A stretch of 64,000 nucleotides of DNA from Thalassotalea euphylliae (GCF_003390335.1 NZ_QUOU01000001.1:4588001-4652000), one strand, 5' to 3'; positions 20,268 to 30,039 are shown, numbered from the stretch's first letter. Numbers and translations: made by a program. Notes: generated by a model from the letters alone, not told the origin.

Positions 20268-20516
20268 ATGACCCATACCTATATAGTTAATGGTGAAGCT
20301 TTCACCCTTGAACAAGCTGAATACCAAAAGACTGAATACCAAGAAACAAGCATCACAGTGAGCCAGCTGCTTGACCAATATTTTTCAGTGCACCCAAAGC
20401 CTAAGCTATTTGCAGTAGCTGTCGATCAAATCTTTGTTGCCAAGAGTGATTACAAAGCAACATCGCTCAGCAACGGCGCAAGTGTTGAGCTTTTTTCGCC
20501 GATCCAAGGAGGTTAA
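20268..20516 (+). CDS. thiS: Sulfur carrier protein ThiS
   Basis: Ubiquitin-like sulfur carrier for thiazole synthesis. It starts YIVNGEAF and ends in the required di-glycine (SPIQGG), whose C-terminal thiocarboxylate donates sulfur to ThiG. At 82 aa it is longer than usual (66) through an insertion around [13 protein letters not shown], a short repeat of [10 protein letters not shown]. It lies two bases upstream of thiG. The ThiF adenylyltransferase needed to activate it is not encoded here. Confidence 0.92.
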   Translation: MTHTYIVNGEAFTLEQAEYQKTEYQETSITVSQLLDQYFSVHPKPKLFAVAVDQIFVAKSDYKATSLSNGASVELFSPIQGG

Positions 20517-20518
20517 GC

Positions 20519-21313
20519 ATGTCACTTTCCATCTATGGCACCGAGCTTGATAGCCGACTGCTGATTGGTACGGCACTTTACCCAAGCCCAGCCATTATGC
20601 AGCAAGCCGTAATTGCCAGCGGCGCACAAGTGATGACCTTGTCACTTAAACGCCAAGCACCAGCAGAGCAGGGTGGGCAAATGATGTGGCAGTATTTACA
20701 ACAACTCGCCGATGAGCATCAAATTAAGCTATTGCCCAATACCGCAGGTTGCAAAAGCGCTAATGAAGCGATTACCTTAGCGCACATGTCACGTGAATTA
20801 TTTCAAACCCACTGGCTAAAATTAGAAGTGATAGGTGACGACTACAATTTGCAACCCGATCCCATTGAGCTACTCAAGGCAACCAAAGCCTTAATTGACG
20901 ATGGCTTTCAAATATTGCCGTATTGCACGGATGACTTAGTCTTATGCCAGCGCCTTTACGATTTAGGTTGTGAAGTGATCATGCCGTGGGCATCGCCAAT
21001 AGGTACAGGGAAAGGTTTGATGAACCCCTACAATCTCGCCACGATTCGCAGTCGTTTACCCCAAGCAACCTTGATTGTTGATGCCGGTATTGGGAAGCCC
21101 TCAGATGCGGTGCAAGCGCTGGAGTTAGGATATGACGGCGTACTGCTCAATAGCGCGGTTGCGCTAGCAAGTGATCCTGTTGCTATGGCAAAAGCTTTTG
21201 CCTTTGCGATGGAGGCAGGGCAGTTGGCTCAGCAAGCTGGCATTATGCCCGAGCGACAGACCGCACAGCCAAGTACGCCAACACTCGATACCCCATTTTG
21301 GCATCAAACTTAA
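20519..21313 (+). CDS. thiG: Thiazole synthase
   Basis: ThiG condenses DXP, dehydroglycine from ThiO and sulfur from ThiS-thiocarboxylate into the thiazole phosphate. TIM-barrel landmarks are [40 protein letters not shown] with the catalytic Lys, [31 protein letters not shown] and [11 protein letters not shown]. 264 aa is the usual length. SD GGAGG sits in the last codons of thiS, spaced for the ATG at 20519. Confidence 0.97.
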   Translation: MSLSIYGTELDSRLLIGTALYPSPAIMQQAVIASGAQVMTLSLKRQAPAEQGGQMMWQYLQQLADEHQIKLLPNTAGCKSANEAITLAHMSRELFQTHWLKLEVIGDDYNLQPDPIELLKATKALIDDGFQILPYCTDDLVLCQRLYDLGCEVIMPWASPIGTGKGLMNPYNLATIRSRLPQATLIVDAGIGKPSDAVQALELGYDGVLLNSAVALASDPVAMAKAFAFAMEAGQLAQQAGIMPERQTAQPSTPTLDTPFWHQT

Positions 21314-21365
21314 TAAGCAGAGCATTGCAAGCTAAGCACTGACGAAAGAATAATAAGAGTTTCTT

Positions 21366-23027
21366 ATGAGCACACCGCGTTCGCACCATTTGGCATTAGA
21401 TAAAGTTGCCGACAAACCTCTCAATAAGCCAACGGATAAACGAAAGCCTCAGCCTATCGTTTGGACAATTTCCGGCAGCGACTGCTCTGGCGGTGCTGGT
21501 ATTGCCGCCGATATCAAAACCATGCACAGCCTTAGCCAAGGAAAGGTCGAAGTTTGTACACTGATCACCGCCAATACCAGTCAAAACTCAGAGCGACTAG
21601 TAGCGGTAAATCCAGTCGCGACGGAAGTACTTGAACAGCAAGCCCAATTGCTCCTCAATGACAAGCCACCAAGCGCCATCAAGATCGGTTTATTGGCAAA
21701 CGATCATCAAGTCAATTGGCTGATCGCGCTATTGGCAAGGCTCAAACAGCAAGATCCCACACTGATCACTGTCTACGATCCCGTTGCCAGTGCCAGTGTT
21801 GGCGGTAAGTTCAGCCAATTAGATCCAGCTGTGATCGAAAACTTATTGCCATACCTTGATGTCATCACGCCTAATTTACCAGAACTTCAAGCACTTACCT
21901 GTGTAGGAAAAACACCAGAGAAAACAACCGAGCAAGCGGCGTCGCTCTTGCTGAGCCAAGGGGTTCAAACCGTAATAGTAAAAGGTGGCCACAGTGGTGA
22001 TGCGAATACTTGCACAGACATTGCCTACCTATCTGCGGAAACTAGCGACTCAGCAGGCGCACCGGAACAACAAGTATTAACGCTCAGCAGTCCAAGAGTA
22101 AACACTAGCTACAGTCACGGCTCTGGTTGCGCGTTTGCGTCAGCATTAACGGTACTGCTGGCACAAGGTTATTTATTGCGTGATGCCTTCACCTTAACTA
22201 AAGCATTTATCAATCAGGGGTTAAGCGAGAGTACTGGAACTACCGACTACTATGGCGCTTTTGCTGTTGGCGCTTTCCCCACGGATGATAACTATTTTCC
22301 TCACGTAGTTAACAACAGTGTAAATTTACCCAACTCTGGCTTTCCTTCGCTGAGTTTAGGTAATGGTTTAGATAATGATTTAGACAATGGTTTAGGCACT
22401 GATTCTGGCAAAGAAAAGCTAGGGCTTTATCCGGTAATTGATTCGCTCGCTTGGCTTGAGCAATTGCTGCCGCTTGAGCTGAATATTATCCAACTCAGGC
22501 TCAAAGGCTTACCGCTTGATGAGATTGACCGACAAATTGCCCAAGCAGTAAAGCTAACGAGCAATACAACGACCCGGCTATTTATCAATGATTACTGGCA
22601 GCTGGCGATAAAACACGGTGCTTACGGCGTGCACTTAGGGCAAGAAGATCTCGCCGATGCCAATCTCAATGCTATTGCTAATGCTGGGCTTAGACTGGGG
22701 ATCAGCACCCACGGCTGTTATGAGCTTTTATTGGCGCGCCAACTAAAGTCTAGCTATTTAGCGATTGGGGCAATTTTCCCGACAGTGACCAAAGATATGA
22801 CCGGACAAATTCAGGGCATCGACAATTTGCGCCATTTACTGGCGCTCAAGCAAGAGATTCCCATCGTAGCGATTGGCGGCATTAACCATGAGCGCGCGAA
22901 AATCGTTGCCAGCACAGGCGTTGATAGCATTGCTGTGGTAACGGCGATCACTCGCGCGGATGACTACCGTCAAGCAACGCAAGCGCTACAAGCCATTTGC
23001 CAACAGCGCTCTGATGCTTGTCGCTAA
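21366..23027 (+). CDS. thiDE: Bifunctional HMP(-P) kinase / thiamine phosphate synthase
   Basis: A fusion of ThiD (about residues 28-300) and ThiE (about 350-553). The ThiD part opens TISGSDCSGGAGIAADIKT and has the kinase anion-hole segment YSHGSGCAFASA. The ThiE part has IIQLRLKG, INDYWQLA, GVHLGQEDL, AIFPTVTKD and VAIGGI. The two joined halves make HMP-PP and couple it to thiazole phosphate. The linker holds a low-complexity Asn/Asp/Gly/Leu stretch (LGNGLDNDLDNGLGTDSG). Last gene of the thi operon; its 3' end overlaps the convergent MCE gene by about four bases, with no terminator between. Confidence 0.95.
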   Translation: MSTPRSHHLALDKVADKPLNKPTDKRKPQPIVWTISGSDCSGGAGIAADIKTMHSLSQGKVEVCTLITANTSQNSERLVAVNPVATEVLEQQAQLLLNDKPPSAIKIGLLANDHQVNWLIALLARLKQQDPTLITVYDPVASASVGGKFSQLDPAVIENLLPYLDVITPNLPELQALTCVGKTPEKTTEQAASLLLSQGVQTVIVKGGHSGDANTCTDIAYLSAETSDSAGAPEQQVLTLSSPRVNTSYSHGSGCAFASALTVLLAQGYLLRDAFTLTKAFINQGLSESTGTTDYYGAFAVGAFPTDDNYFPHVVNNSVNLPNSGFPSLSLGNGLDNDLDNGLGTDSGKEKLGLYPVIDSLAWLEQLLPLELNIIQLRLKGLPLDEIDRQIAQAVKLTSNTTTRLFINDYWQLAIKHGAYGVHLGQEDLADANLNAIANAGLRLGISTHGCYELLLARQLKSSYLAIGAIFPTVTKDMTGQIQGIDNLRHLLALKQEIPIVAIGGINHERAKIVASTGVDSIAVVTAITRADDYRQATQALQAICQQRSDACR

Positions 23028-26000
23028 CGATTTAGTTGAATTTTCGGCGACCACTCTTGCCATTGAGCCGCTGGATTTTGTTTTAAGGTAAAACTATGCC
23101 CCTGAGCAACTGGTGATAAGCCCGCTTGATCGTCTGGGGTGGCAAAGGCAATACCGCCAGCTAGTATGGTTTCAATCGACTCTGCATCCACTGAAACACC
23201 AGAAAACAATCCGGCATCCATGCTAAAGCCGCTGGTATTCCAAAACTGGCTGGCAGGCGAGACTAATTTGGCAAAGCGTTGTTCGATATTAATAAAAATA
23301 TGCACTTGATCAGCGGTGGGGGCCAAATCTGCACCGATCACTTCGCCCACCTTCACTTGGCGATACAACACTGGGTTTCCAACGCGCACAGACCCCAAGC
23401 GTTTGGCCGTTAGTTGTAAATTTAAACCATAGGGTAGCTGTGTCACCGCTGGCGCATAATCTTCGGCTGTAAACTCGGTTTGAGCAGTAGCAATGCCATT
23501 GCCAGCAATGGCTAAGTTAGCAGGCAAGGTGTCAATAAAGCCGCCAGTAATAAAGGCTTCAACATTTTTAGACCCCACTAAACCAACCTCAGGTTCAGCA
23601 AACCAGAACTTAGTGCCGCTAACCGCAAATTTACGGCCCGAATGGTTTAAATAAGCGATGGCTGTAGCACCGTGATGATCGCTATCAAACACAATGCGCT
23701 CGACCACGCCAATATCTTGCCCTTGATATTTAATCGCTAAATTGGGCTTTAATCCCGCGACTTGGTTAAACGCAATACGAATAGCCACGCCCGCATTTTG
23801 CGCGTGGCGTAAATCATTAAATAAGCGATATTGGGCCGCTTCTTGTGTCGGCTGAGGGTTAATCACACCATCGGGGTTAAAAAAGCTCAAGCCACCGGTT
23901 AACACCGTCTCTGCCGATTCCGTTTTAACAACAAAATCAGTTAGGTTGCCCGTGATAGTAAAGCCTCCAGCATGATAAAAACGCGTGTAATCGTGCACTA
24001 AATGGCGATACTGCTCGTCAATGGTGATGTTAATCGCAACGTTTTCACCATCTTGCGCCAGCTCAATATTATCCACTTGCCCAACGACAATGCCGCGATA
24101 GCTAATTGGGCTACCCGGGCTCACTTCGCTGCCAGTCTCACTGACCACGGTAAGCTGTAAACCTTCCGCTGACGTGTGTTTTGCCGGCGCTTTGTCGAGG
24201 GCGACAAACTGACGGCGCTCTGCACTATTTTTAAGCGTACTGTTTTTGTCAGTACTGCCAAGGTCGACATTGAAATAGTTACCGCCAAACAGCGCCTCAG
24301 TATCGGTTAATCCCGAAAGCGTAAGTTTAGATTTGACCAACCAAAACTGCGTATCTTCCTTTAATAGCCAACGAAATTCGGGCAGAATCCCCACCGCTAA
24401 ACGAGCACTATCATCTATGTAGCGAATACTGTGCACGGCACCGATCTGCTCACCGCGATACATGATGCGCGTGCCTTTTCGAACATCTTTAGCCGTTGCC
24501 ATCGCCAGCTCAATCGCAACCCGTTGCTTGGCCATGTCGATGTGCTCATACAGCACAAAAGTGTCGCCGTTATTGGCTTGCTCTTGTGTCGCTGCTGTAC
24601 TTTTTCCTGCGCTTTCTGCTACGCCTTTATCAAAAGCGATACCACCTGCCAGTATGGCTTGCATGGATTGACTTTGGATATCGAGCTGTTGAATGTTACC
24701 CGCAATTCTGACACCGCTGGCATTCCAAAACCGGCTGTCTTTACTCACGTAACTTTGGTATTGAGGTTGAATATGAATATGCACTTCAAACGCACTTGGG
24801 CCAGTATTTTCAATGGCTTGGATATTACCGACCACTTGTTGCTTATAAAAAATATGGGTGCCGACTTTCAGTGAATTGACATCATTAGTGGTGAGTATTA
24901 AATGCAAGCCCGGCTCTGAATAATGGTAAGCCGGTTTCTGGCTGTAAACGCGAAAGGTATCAGTAACATCGCCATCTAATGACGGGCGCATACCAATTTG
25001 CGCGCCAGTGATAATATTGTGCAAATTCGTGACGCCCCCTAAATCTAACTCAGGCGCCATTAAATAAAATTGTGTTGACGAGTTAAGATAAGGGGCAATG
25101 CGCGGGTTAACTTTAGCCAGCGCCGTGATCTCGCGCGTTAGCGGGTTAATATTGGTAAAGCTCTCTAAGCGACCTAGCGTAATTCCTTGATACACAATTG
25201 CAGCCCCCGCATCAAGCTCACTATTCCAGTCGAGTTTTAAGTTAATGGCATAACCCATTTCTGCGTCTTGAAAGTGCTGATGAAGCTTGTAGCGATCACC
25301 ATTTTTGCTCGCGACACTGTCACCCTCAATGTCTGGCGTATCAAACGCAATGCCACCAGAGAGTATCGAGGCAAGCGAGTCGGTATCGACATGCAAGCCA
25401 GTCGTTAACGAGCCGGAAACCGTTAATCCACTGGCATTCCAAAAGCGCGAATGTTGTTTTACTAGGTGGGCAAACTCAGGTTTGATATAGAGATTAATAT
25501 CAACTTCGTTGCGTTGATCGTCGTAGCGATAACTCGCCACATGCCCCACCATAATTTGTTTAAAGGTCACGGGGGAGTCTTTTACAATTGAGCCTAAGGT
25601 ATCCGATGTCAGCACGATATGCAGCCCCGGTGCCGATTCGTCGACCTCAGGCTCTTCTTTTAAACCAACAAAATGACGCTGTGACTTACCACTGGCGTCA
25701 ATATCAGGTCGAACATTAATGTAACTGCCGGAGAGCAAGGTATCTAACCCTTTAACACCACTTAACGATACATCGGCAGTAACGTACCAAAATAAGGTTT
25801 CATCGGTGAGCGTATCTTTCGCATCGCTGATCACTTCCGCTTCAACAATGACACTTTGTAAATCGCTAGACGTTTCGATATCGCGCACTACACCGACCGT
25901 TAAGCCTTTATAGCGGATCTCAGTTTTACCCGCGACAATGCCCGTTGCGTTGTCAAACTCGATAGTGATAAACACGCCGCGATCACCAACTGCTTTAACA

Positions 26001-26107
26001 ACTAGCCAAGCGCCGAAAATCAGTGCCACAATTGGCACTAGCCAAATCGCTGAAATGCCAGTTTTGGCTGTAACAATCGGCTCTGGATGTGATTCTGTGC
26101 TCATCAT
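23024..26107 (-). CDS. LetB/PqiB-like MCE protein with eight MCE repeats
   Basis: A single N-terminal TM helix (about residues 17-38, ISAIWLVPIVALIFGAWLVV) anchors a long periplasmic chain built of MCE domains that form a lipid-conducting tube between the membranes. I count eight repeats by their recurring GxxVxYxGxxVG-type openings, near residues 50, 165, 290, 405, 545, 670, 790 and 905. E. coli LetB (YebT) has seven in 877 aa and PqiB three; this protein has 1027 aa. It is encoded just after the two PqiA-domain genes, its expected membrane partner. Confidence 0.9.
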   Translation of the reverse strand: MMSTESHPEPIVTAKTGISAIWLVPIVALIFGAWLVVKAVGDRGVFITIEFDNATGIVAGKTEIRYKGLTVGVVRDIETSSDLQSVIVEAEVISDAKDTLTDETLFWYVTADVSLSGVKGLDTLLSGSYINVRPDIDASGKSQRHFVGLKEEPEVDESAPGLHIVLTSDTLGSIVKDSPVTFKQIMVGHVASYRYDDQRNEVDINLYIKPEFAHLVKQHSRFWNASGLTVSGSLTTGLHVDTDSLASILSGGIAFDTPDIEGDSVASKNGDRYKLHQHFQDAEMGYAINLKLDWNSELDAGAAIVYQGITLGRLESFTNINPLTREITALAKVNPRIAPYLNSSTQFYLMAPELDLGGVTNLHNIITGAQIGMRPSLDGDVTDTFRVYSQKPAYHYSEPGLHLILTTNDVNSLKVGTHIFYKQQVVGNIQAIENTGPSAFEVHIHIQPQYQSYVSKDSRFWNASGVRIAGNIQQLDIQSQSMQAILAGGIAFDKGVAESAGKSTAATQEQANNGDTFVLYEHIDMAKQRVAIELAMATAKDVRKGTRIMYRGEQIGAVHSIRYIDDSARLAVGILPEFRWLLKEDTQFWLVKSKLTLSGLTDTEALFGGNYFNVDLGSTDKNSTLKNSAERRQFVALDKAPAKHTSAEGLQLTVVSETGSEVSPGSPISYRGIVVGQVDNIELAQDGENVAINITIDEQYRHLVHDYTRFYHAGGFTITGNLTDFVVKTESAETVLTGGLSFFNPDGVINPQPTQEAAQYRLFNDLRHAQNAGVAIRIAFNQVAGLKPNLAIKYQGQDIGVVERIVFDSDHHGATAIAYLNHSGRKFAVSGTKFWFAEPEVGLVGSKNVEAFITGGFIDTLPANLAIAGNGIATAQTEFTAEDYAPAVTQLPYGLNLQLTAKRLGSVRVGNPVLYRQVKVGEVIGADLAPTADQVHIFINIEQRFAKLVSPASQFWNTSGFSMDAGLFSGVSVDAESIETILAGGIAFATPDDQAGLSPVAQGHSFTLKQNPAAQWQEWSPKIQLNR

Positions 26108-26145
26108 AATTCTCTTTTAAATAAATGGCTCGATTCGTAAAAATA

Positions 26146-26871
26146 TTAAGGTGAATCGTGTTGACTGGCCTGATTTAAGCCAACATCGCTTGGTGGTTGA
26201 GGGGGATGCTTGCAAGTGTTTTCGTTTTGACTATTCTCTTTTTGCACATCGTCTTTTTGCACATCGTCTTTTTGCACATCCCATAACAATCGGGCATCAA
26301 AACTCTCGGCAGCAAGCATGGTAAAAACCACCATTAAACCAAAGTAAGTGATCCCCTTTGCCGCTTCGATAGAACTTAGAAAACCCAAATTAACCACTGC
26401 CGCCATAATAGCGACGACAAAAACGTCTAGCATCGACCAAGGCCCCAAAAACTCGACGATATGATACAGTTGCCCTTGCTGCTTAACCGTTAGCTTACTC
26501 GCGCGTTTGGCGTGATACATCAGGATAAACAAACCGATAATTTTTGCCAACGGCACCACAAAGCTAGCGATAAAAATCACAATCGCGACAGGGTACATAC
26601 CAAACTGCACAAAGGTGGCTATCCCCTCTAAAATAGTGGATGCCTCTGGTTTCCCAAGAGTGTAATAGATCATCATAGGATACAAATTGGCCGGCACTAG
26701 CATCACTAGCGCGGCAATGGTCCACGCAAAAGTGTGCGACAAGCTATTGATTTTACGGGTACTAAACGTGCGGTGGCACCTTGGGCATTGCTGATTTTCT
26801 GCTTCCATCTGCACTACCTTATGGCAACATGGACAACAGCCCAGCCCCATCGCTTTGGCATTAGTCTTCAA
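26146..26871 (-). CDS. PqiA/LetA-domain protein, second half
   Basis: One PqiA domain: an N-terminal zinc ribbon with two Cys pairs (CCPCCHKVV and CPRCHRTF), then about four TM helices with the hallmark LVPANLYPMMIYYTLG and FGPWSMLDVFV-like segments (FLGPWSMLDVFVVAIMAA). E. coli LetA (YebS) has two such domains in one chain; here they are separate genes overlapping by 11 nt. The C-terminus holds a 5-residue tandem repeat DVQKD encoded by a 15-bp DNA repeat, then a Pro/Gln-rich tail. Partner of the MCE protein in envelope lipid transport. Confidence 0.88.
   Translation of the reverse strand: MKTNAKAMGLGCCPCCHKVVQMEAENQQCPRCHRTFSTRKINSLSHTFAWTIAALVMLVPANLYPMMIYYTLGKPEASTILEGIATFVQFGMYPVAIVIFIASFVVPLAKIIGLFILMYHAKRASKLTVKQQGQLYHIVEFLGPWSMLDVFVVAIMAAVVNLGFLSSIEAAKGITYFGLMVVFTMLAAESFDARLLWDVQKDDVQKDDVQKENSQNENTCKHPPQPPSDVGLNQASQHDSP
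26238..26280 (-). repeat. 15-bp tandem repeat inside the LetA-like gene
   Basis: CTTTTTGCACATCGT (plus strand) occurs at 26238 and 26253, and again as 13 bases from 26268, about 2.9 units. It encodes the QKDDV/DVQKD repeat in the hydrophilic C-terminal tail. The unit is a multiple of three, so copy-number change keeps the frame. Confidence 0.9.
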
Positions 26872-27490
26872 GCGCTTGCTCCATTTTTTCCCACACGTAG
26901 TAATGATCTAACGTCACTGACACCAGTGTTGAACAGATCAATAGCAAAACAAAACTAATCAAGCCACCACCGACTGTCAGCTCGGCAAGATCAACAATTT
27001 TATAGATGGAGACAATCACACCAAGAAAAAACACGTGCAGCATAGTCCAGCTATCAAGGACATGATAGCTGCGGAAAAACACCAATAACGACTGGCTAAT
27101 TTTGTTGAAATGCACCGCCACAGCAATATAAAAAGCCGCGAGTAAGTGCACAATCGGAATGGCAATCGTAAACAAGAATACGATCAGCGCAACAATGTGA
27201 TATCCGCTGTTAAGCAGAATGACAATACAATCAATTAACGACGCTTCATTATGTGCACCCGCAGCGCTAACGCCGATCATCGGTAACAAAATGGCGGGGA
27301 AAAACAATAATAAACCAGCCAATGACACTGCCATTGTCCGCTCCATTGGGTTTTTCTTGAGTTCAAATAGCAGCGCGCCACAGCCAGGGCAAATGGCCTT
27401 GTGACCGGGCTGAATATTGGGCTTAGACAAGGCCGCATCACAGCGACGACAAATCACAACATTGTTAAGCGATGTGGCTGGCTTCACCAA
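26861..27490 (-). CDS. PqiA/LetA-domain protein, first half
   Basis: The N-terminal PqiA domain of a split LetA. It has two CxxC-type pairs (ICRRCDAAL and CPGCGALLFEL) forming a zinc ribbon, then four TM helices, the first with LLFFPAILLPMIG. SYHVLDSWTMLHVFFLGVIVS corresponds to the PWSMLDVF motif of the second half. First gene of the three-gene letA'-letA''-letB-like operon, overlapping the next gene by 11 nt. The paired halves are expected to sit in the inner membrane and feed lipids to the MCE tube. Confidence 0.88.
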   Translation of the reverse strand: MVKPATSLNNVVICRRCDAALSKPNIQPGHKAICPGCGALLFELKKNPMERTMAVSLAGLLLFFPAILLPMIGVSAAGAHNEASLIDCIVILLNSGYHIVALIVFLFTIAIPIVHLLAAFYIAVAVHFNKISQSLLVFFRSYHVLDSWTMLHVFFLGVIVSIYKIVDLAELTVGGGLISFVLLLICSTLVSVTLDHYYVWEKMEQALED

Positions 27491-27612
27491 GATAACCTAC
27501 TGAAAAGGGAGCTTTTAATAGCAAGTTTAAGTGATTATCCTAGCCTAGCCAATACGCGCCACCAGAAAAGTACCTGCGCAAACGCCATTTCGCCAAAAAC
27601 AGCAGGCACAAA

Positions 27613-27634
27613 AAAAGCAGCCCTTGGGCTGCTT
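27613..27634. terminator. Intrinsic terminator of the tetraheme cytochrome gene
   Basis: GCAGCCC-TT-GGGCTGC flanked by an A run (27610-27616) on the left and TTTT on the right. On the - strand it ends in seven T and terminates the cytochrome gene; it can also act on + transcripts. Confidence 0.9.
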
Positions 27635-27653
27635 TTCAGACATTATACAGTGC

Positions 27654-28886
27654 TTATAGCGACTGGATAAACGCTGTGATATTGGCAATATCTTCGTCAG
27701 TTAATTTAACTGCGATGTTACGCATCATAGCATTAGCATCGTTACCACGCGCACCTGAGCGGAATTGCTCTAATTGTGCTTTCACGTAATCACCGTGTTG
27801 GTTAAGTAACGCAGGGAATTTAGCGTGTTGCATACCTTCACCACTTGGGCTGTGACATGCTGCACAAGCGGTAATACCGCGCGCTGCGTCACCACCAAAG
27901 TAAAGCTTGCGACCTGCTTCATTAACCGTTTCTGGCTTAACAACTTTAGACGTCGTTTGGCTCGCAAAGTAAGCGGCTAAGTTCTTCATGTCTTCGTCTG
28001 AAAGTGCTGCAACCATACCCGCCATGATACCGTTATTACGTGTACCAGATTTGAATTCTTGCAGTTGCTTTAACAAGTAACCTTCGTGCTGGCCAGCAAT
28101 TTTCGGGTACATTGCTAGCTGAGCGTTACCATCTGTGCCGTGACACGCCACACAAGTTGCTGAGTTAGCTTTGCCAAGCTCTATGTCACCCAGTACCGCA
28201 ACAGCAGCTTTTACTTTCTTAGGTGCAACGTTAGCAACCGCTGCAGGATCTTTGAAGTAAGCGCCTAAATCCGCAATTTCTTGCTCAGTTAGAGGACCGG
28301 CAAATTGACCCATTGCGTAGTTATTAGCGCGATCACCAGACTTAAAGCTGTTTAATTGCTTTTCAATGTATGCTGGGTGTTGCTTCGCAAGGTTAGGGTA
28401 AATTAATACTTTGCTTTCACCGTCTTTACCGTGACAACCGACACAAGCGCCGATAGCACGTGACTCATCACCATTTTCGTACAAGTATTTACCTGCCGCC
28501 GCATCACCGACAATAGCGGCTACCGCTGCTGGTGCCGGCGCTGCCGCATCGCCAGTTGCCGCAGAAGCAGATGCTGCTGTACGCGGCTGACTTGCAAAGT
28601 AAGCACCTAAATCTTGCATATCTTGCTCAGATAAACCTGCCGCCATTGGCGCCATTACCGGATCGTTACGAGTAGAACCGTCTTTAAATGCTTTTAATTG
28701 CTTAACAATGTATTCAGCGTGTTGACCGGCTAAGTTAGGATAGTTGTCTACAGCACTATGCCCAGTAGCACCATGACATGCTGCACAAGTTGCGGCTTTC
28801 GCTTTCCCCGCTTCAGCGTCGCCTTGCGCATTTGCATTCGCTAGCACACCCAAGCCCAATAGAAGTGATACGATAACTTTTTTCAT
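27654..28886 (-). CDS. Periplasmic tetraheme c4-like cytochrome
   Basis: A signal peptide (MKKVIVSLLLGLGVLANANA) precedes four class-I cytochrome domains, each with a haem site: CAACH, CVGCH, CVACH and CAACH, at roughly residues 35, 138, 244 and 342. Each has the c4 signature YPNLAxQHxxYxxKQLxxFKxG and a distal Met loop. Classical cytochrome c4 is a diheme protein of about 190 residues next to engB and polA in many gammaproteobacteria; this 410-aa protein looks like a doubled c4. An Ala/Pro-rich linker joins halves near residues 105-125. Likely carries electrons from bc1 to terminal oxidases or to peroxidase. Confidence 0.92.
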   Translation of the reverse strand: MKKVIVSLLLGLGVLANANAQGDAEAGKAKAATCAACHGATGHSAVDNYPNLAGQHAEYIVKQLKAFKDGSTRNDPVMAPMAAGLSEQDMQDLGAYFASQPRTAASASAATGDAAAPAPAAVAAIVGDAAAGKYLYENGDESRAIGACVGCHGKDGESKVLIYPNLAKQHPAYIEKQLNSFKSGDRANNYAMGQFAGPLTEQEIADLGAYFKDPAAVANVAPKKVKAAVAVLGDIELGKANSATCVACHGTDGNAQLAMYPKIAGQHEGYLLKQLQEFKSGTRNNGIMAGMVAALSDEDMKNLAAYFASQTTSKVVKPETVNEAGRKLYFGGDAARGITACAACHSPSGEGMQHAKFPALLNQHGDYVKAQLEQFRSGARGNDANAMMRNIAVKLTDEDIANITAFIQSL

Positions 28887-29219
28887 CGAATGCTCTCTGC
28901 TTGTTGATCTTCATATTCAGTGCTTGTGATTTTTTGATAAGCCCACACGCACACTGAATGCCAATGTAATTAGTCGCGACATTTTACACGAATATTCATT
29001 TTGTGTAACAGCCTATGACATAAAAACCTATAAAAAATCAGGTTATTTGACGAAATTTCACTAACAATCTGATTAATTTAACAACACCAATGCATAAAAA
29101 GCCGCCAACCCATCAACTACCAAACAACTAAACCATTGTTTTATATCGCAATAGCGACTATTTATTGCCGACATTGGCAGCGAACATCAATCGACAAAAA
29201 ACAGCGAGATCGTTATTAC
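28887..29219. other. Intergenic region between the tetraheme cytochrome and engB
   Basis: Divergent promoter region. The A/T-rich stretch 29000-29200 should contain the cytochrome promoter on the - strand, but no clear box pair stands out. No RNA structure or frame seen. Confidence 0.5.
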
Positions 29220-29250
29220 TTGTCAGCGCCAAGGTAAAAAACGCTATAAT
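29220..29250 (+). promoter_or_regulatory. Probable engB promoter
   Basis: A perfect TATAAT (29245-29250) with TTGTCA at 29220-29225. The spacer is 19 bp, longer than the optimum, so the -35 assignment is tentative. Transcription would start about 20 nt before the SD. Confidence 0.5.
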
Positions 29251-29279
29251 AGCGGCACTTCAAAAGAGGAATGTCTGCC

Positions 29280-29927
29280 GTGTCTGAGCAAGTAATCAAT
29301 TTAAACAAAGCAAAATTTACCATTAGTGCCCCTGATATCCGTCGCTTACCAGAAGATATCGGTGTCGAAGTTGCCTTCGCTGGCCGCTCAAATGCCGGTA
29401 AATCAAGCGCGCTCAATACGCTAACCAGACAAAAAAGCCTTGCCCGTACCAGTAAAACCCCCGGTCGCACACAGTTAATTAACGTCTTTGAAATTGCGGA
29501 AAACAAACGACTGATCGATCTTCCGGGCTATGGCTTTGCCAAGGTCCCTATGGAAATGAAGAAAAAATGGCAAAAAGCGTTAGGTGAATACTTAGAAAAG
29601 CGCGATTGCTTGAAAGGTTTAGTGGTATTAATGGATATTCGCCATCCACTCAAAGACCTTGATCACAACTTGATCGAATGGGCGGTCGACAGTGAATTAC
29701 CTGTGCTGTGCCTACTCACCAAGTCTGACAAACTGTCGCAAGGTAAAGCCTCAGCCGAAGTGCTAAAAGTGAAAAAGACCCTAGCAGCACTTAACGGCAA
29801 CATTAAAGTGCAGGCATTTTCATCGTTAAAGAAAACTGGGATGCCACAAGCCACACAAGTGATTAGCGACTGGTTTGCGCAAGAAGATATCGCCCTTCAA
29901 GAAGATGCTTCGCAAGCTGGCGAGTAA
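29280..29927 (+). CDS. engB: Ribosome-biogenesis GTPase EngB (YihA/YsxC)
   Basis: Essential small GTPase for large-subunit assembly. G1 is [13 protein letters not shown]2 the TPGRTQLIN region, G3 [10 protein letters not shown]4 TKSD, and G5 AFSSLKKTG. The chosen start is GTG 29280: the AGAGG SD lies nine to ten bases before it but directly abuts the ATG at 29271. The N-terminus then aligns with E. coli YihA. 215 aa, normal. In E. coli engB is convergent with the Spot 42 gene, which follows polA; here an sRNA gene also faces its 3' end, but polA is 20 kb away. Confidence 0.96.
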   Translation: MSEQVINLNKAKFTISAPDIRRLPEDIGVEVAFAGRSNAGKSSALNTLTRQKSLARTSKTPGRTQLINVFEIAENKRLIDLPGYGFAKVPMEMKKKWQKALGEYLEKRDCLKGLVVLMDIRHPLKDLDHNLIEWAVDSELPVLCLLTKSDKLSQGKASAEVLKVKKTLAALNGNIKVQAFSSLKKTGMPQATQVISDWFAQEDIALQEDASQAGE

Positions 29928-29962
29928 AAATAACCAAGACTAGCCCCAATAACCAATGACTA

Positions 29963-29987
29963 AGCTCTAGTGCCCTCCACTGGAGCT
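29963..29987 (+). terminator. Hairpin downstream of engB
   Basis: AGCTC-T-AGTG pairs with CACT-G-GAGCT around CCCTC, a 10-bp stem including one G-T wobble. The following sequence is pyrimidine-rich (GCTCTCCCTCTTATC) rather than a pure T run. Possible engB terminator. Confidence 0.4.
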
Positions 29988-30039
29988 GCTCTCCCTCTTA
30001 TCAACGTAGTCATGCTGCGCTAACGACTCGCTTAACTCA

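Noticed and set aside
24431..24874. 147-codon + strand frame inside the MCE gene
   Set aside because: Antisense shadow of a clear MCE-repeat coding sequence; no SD and no recognisable domain.
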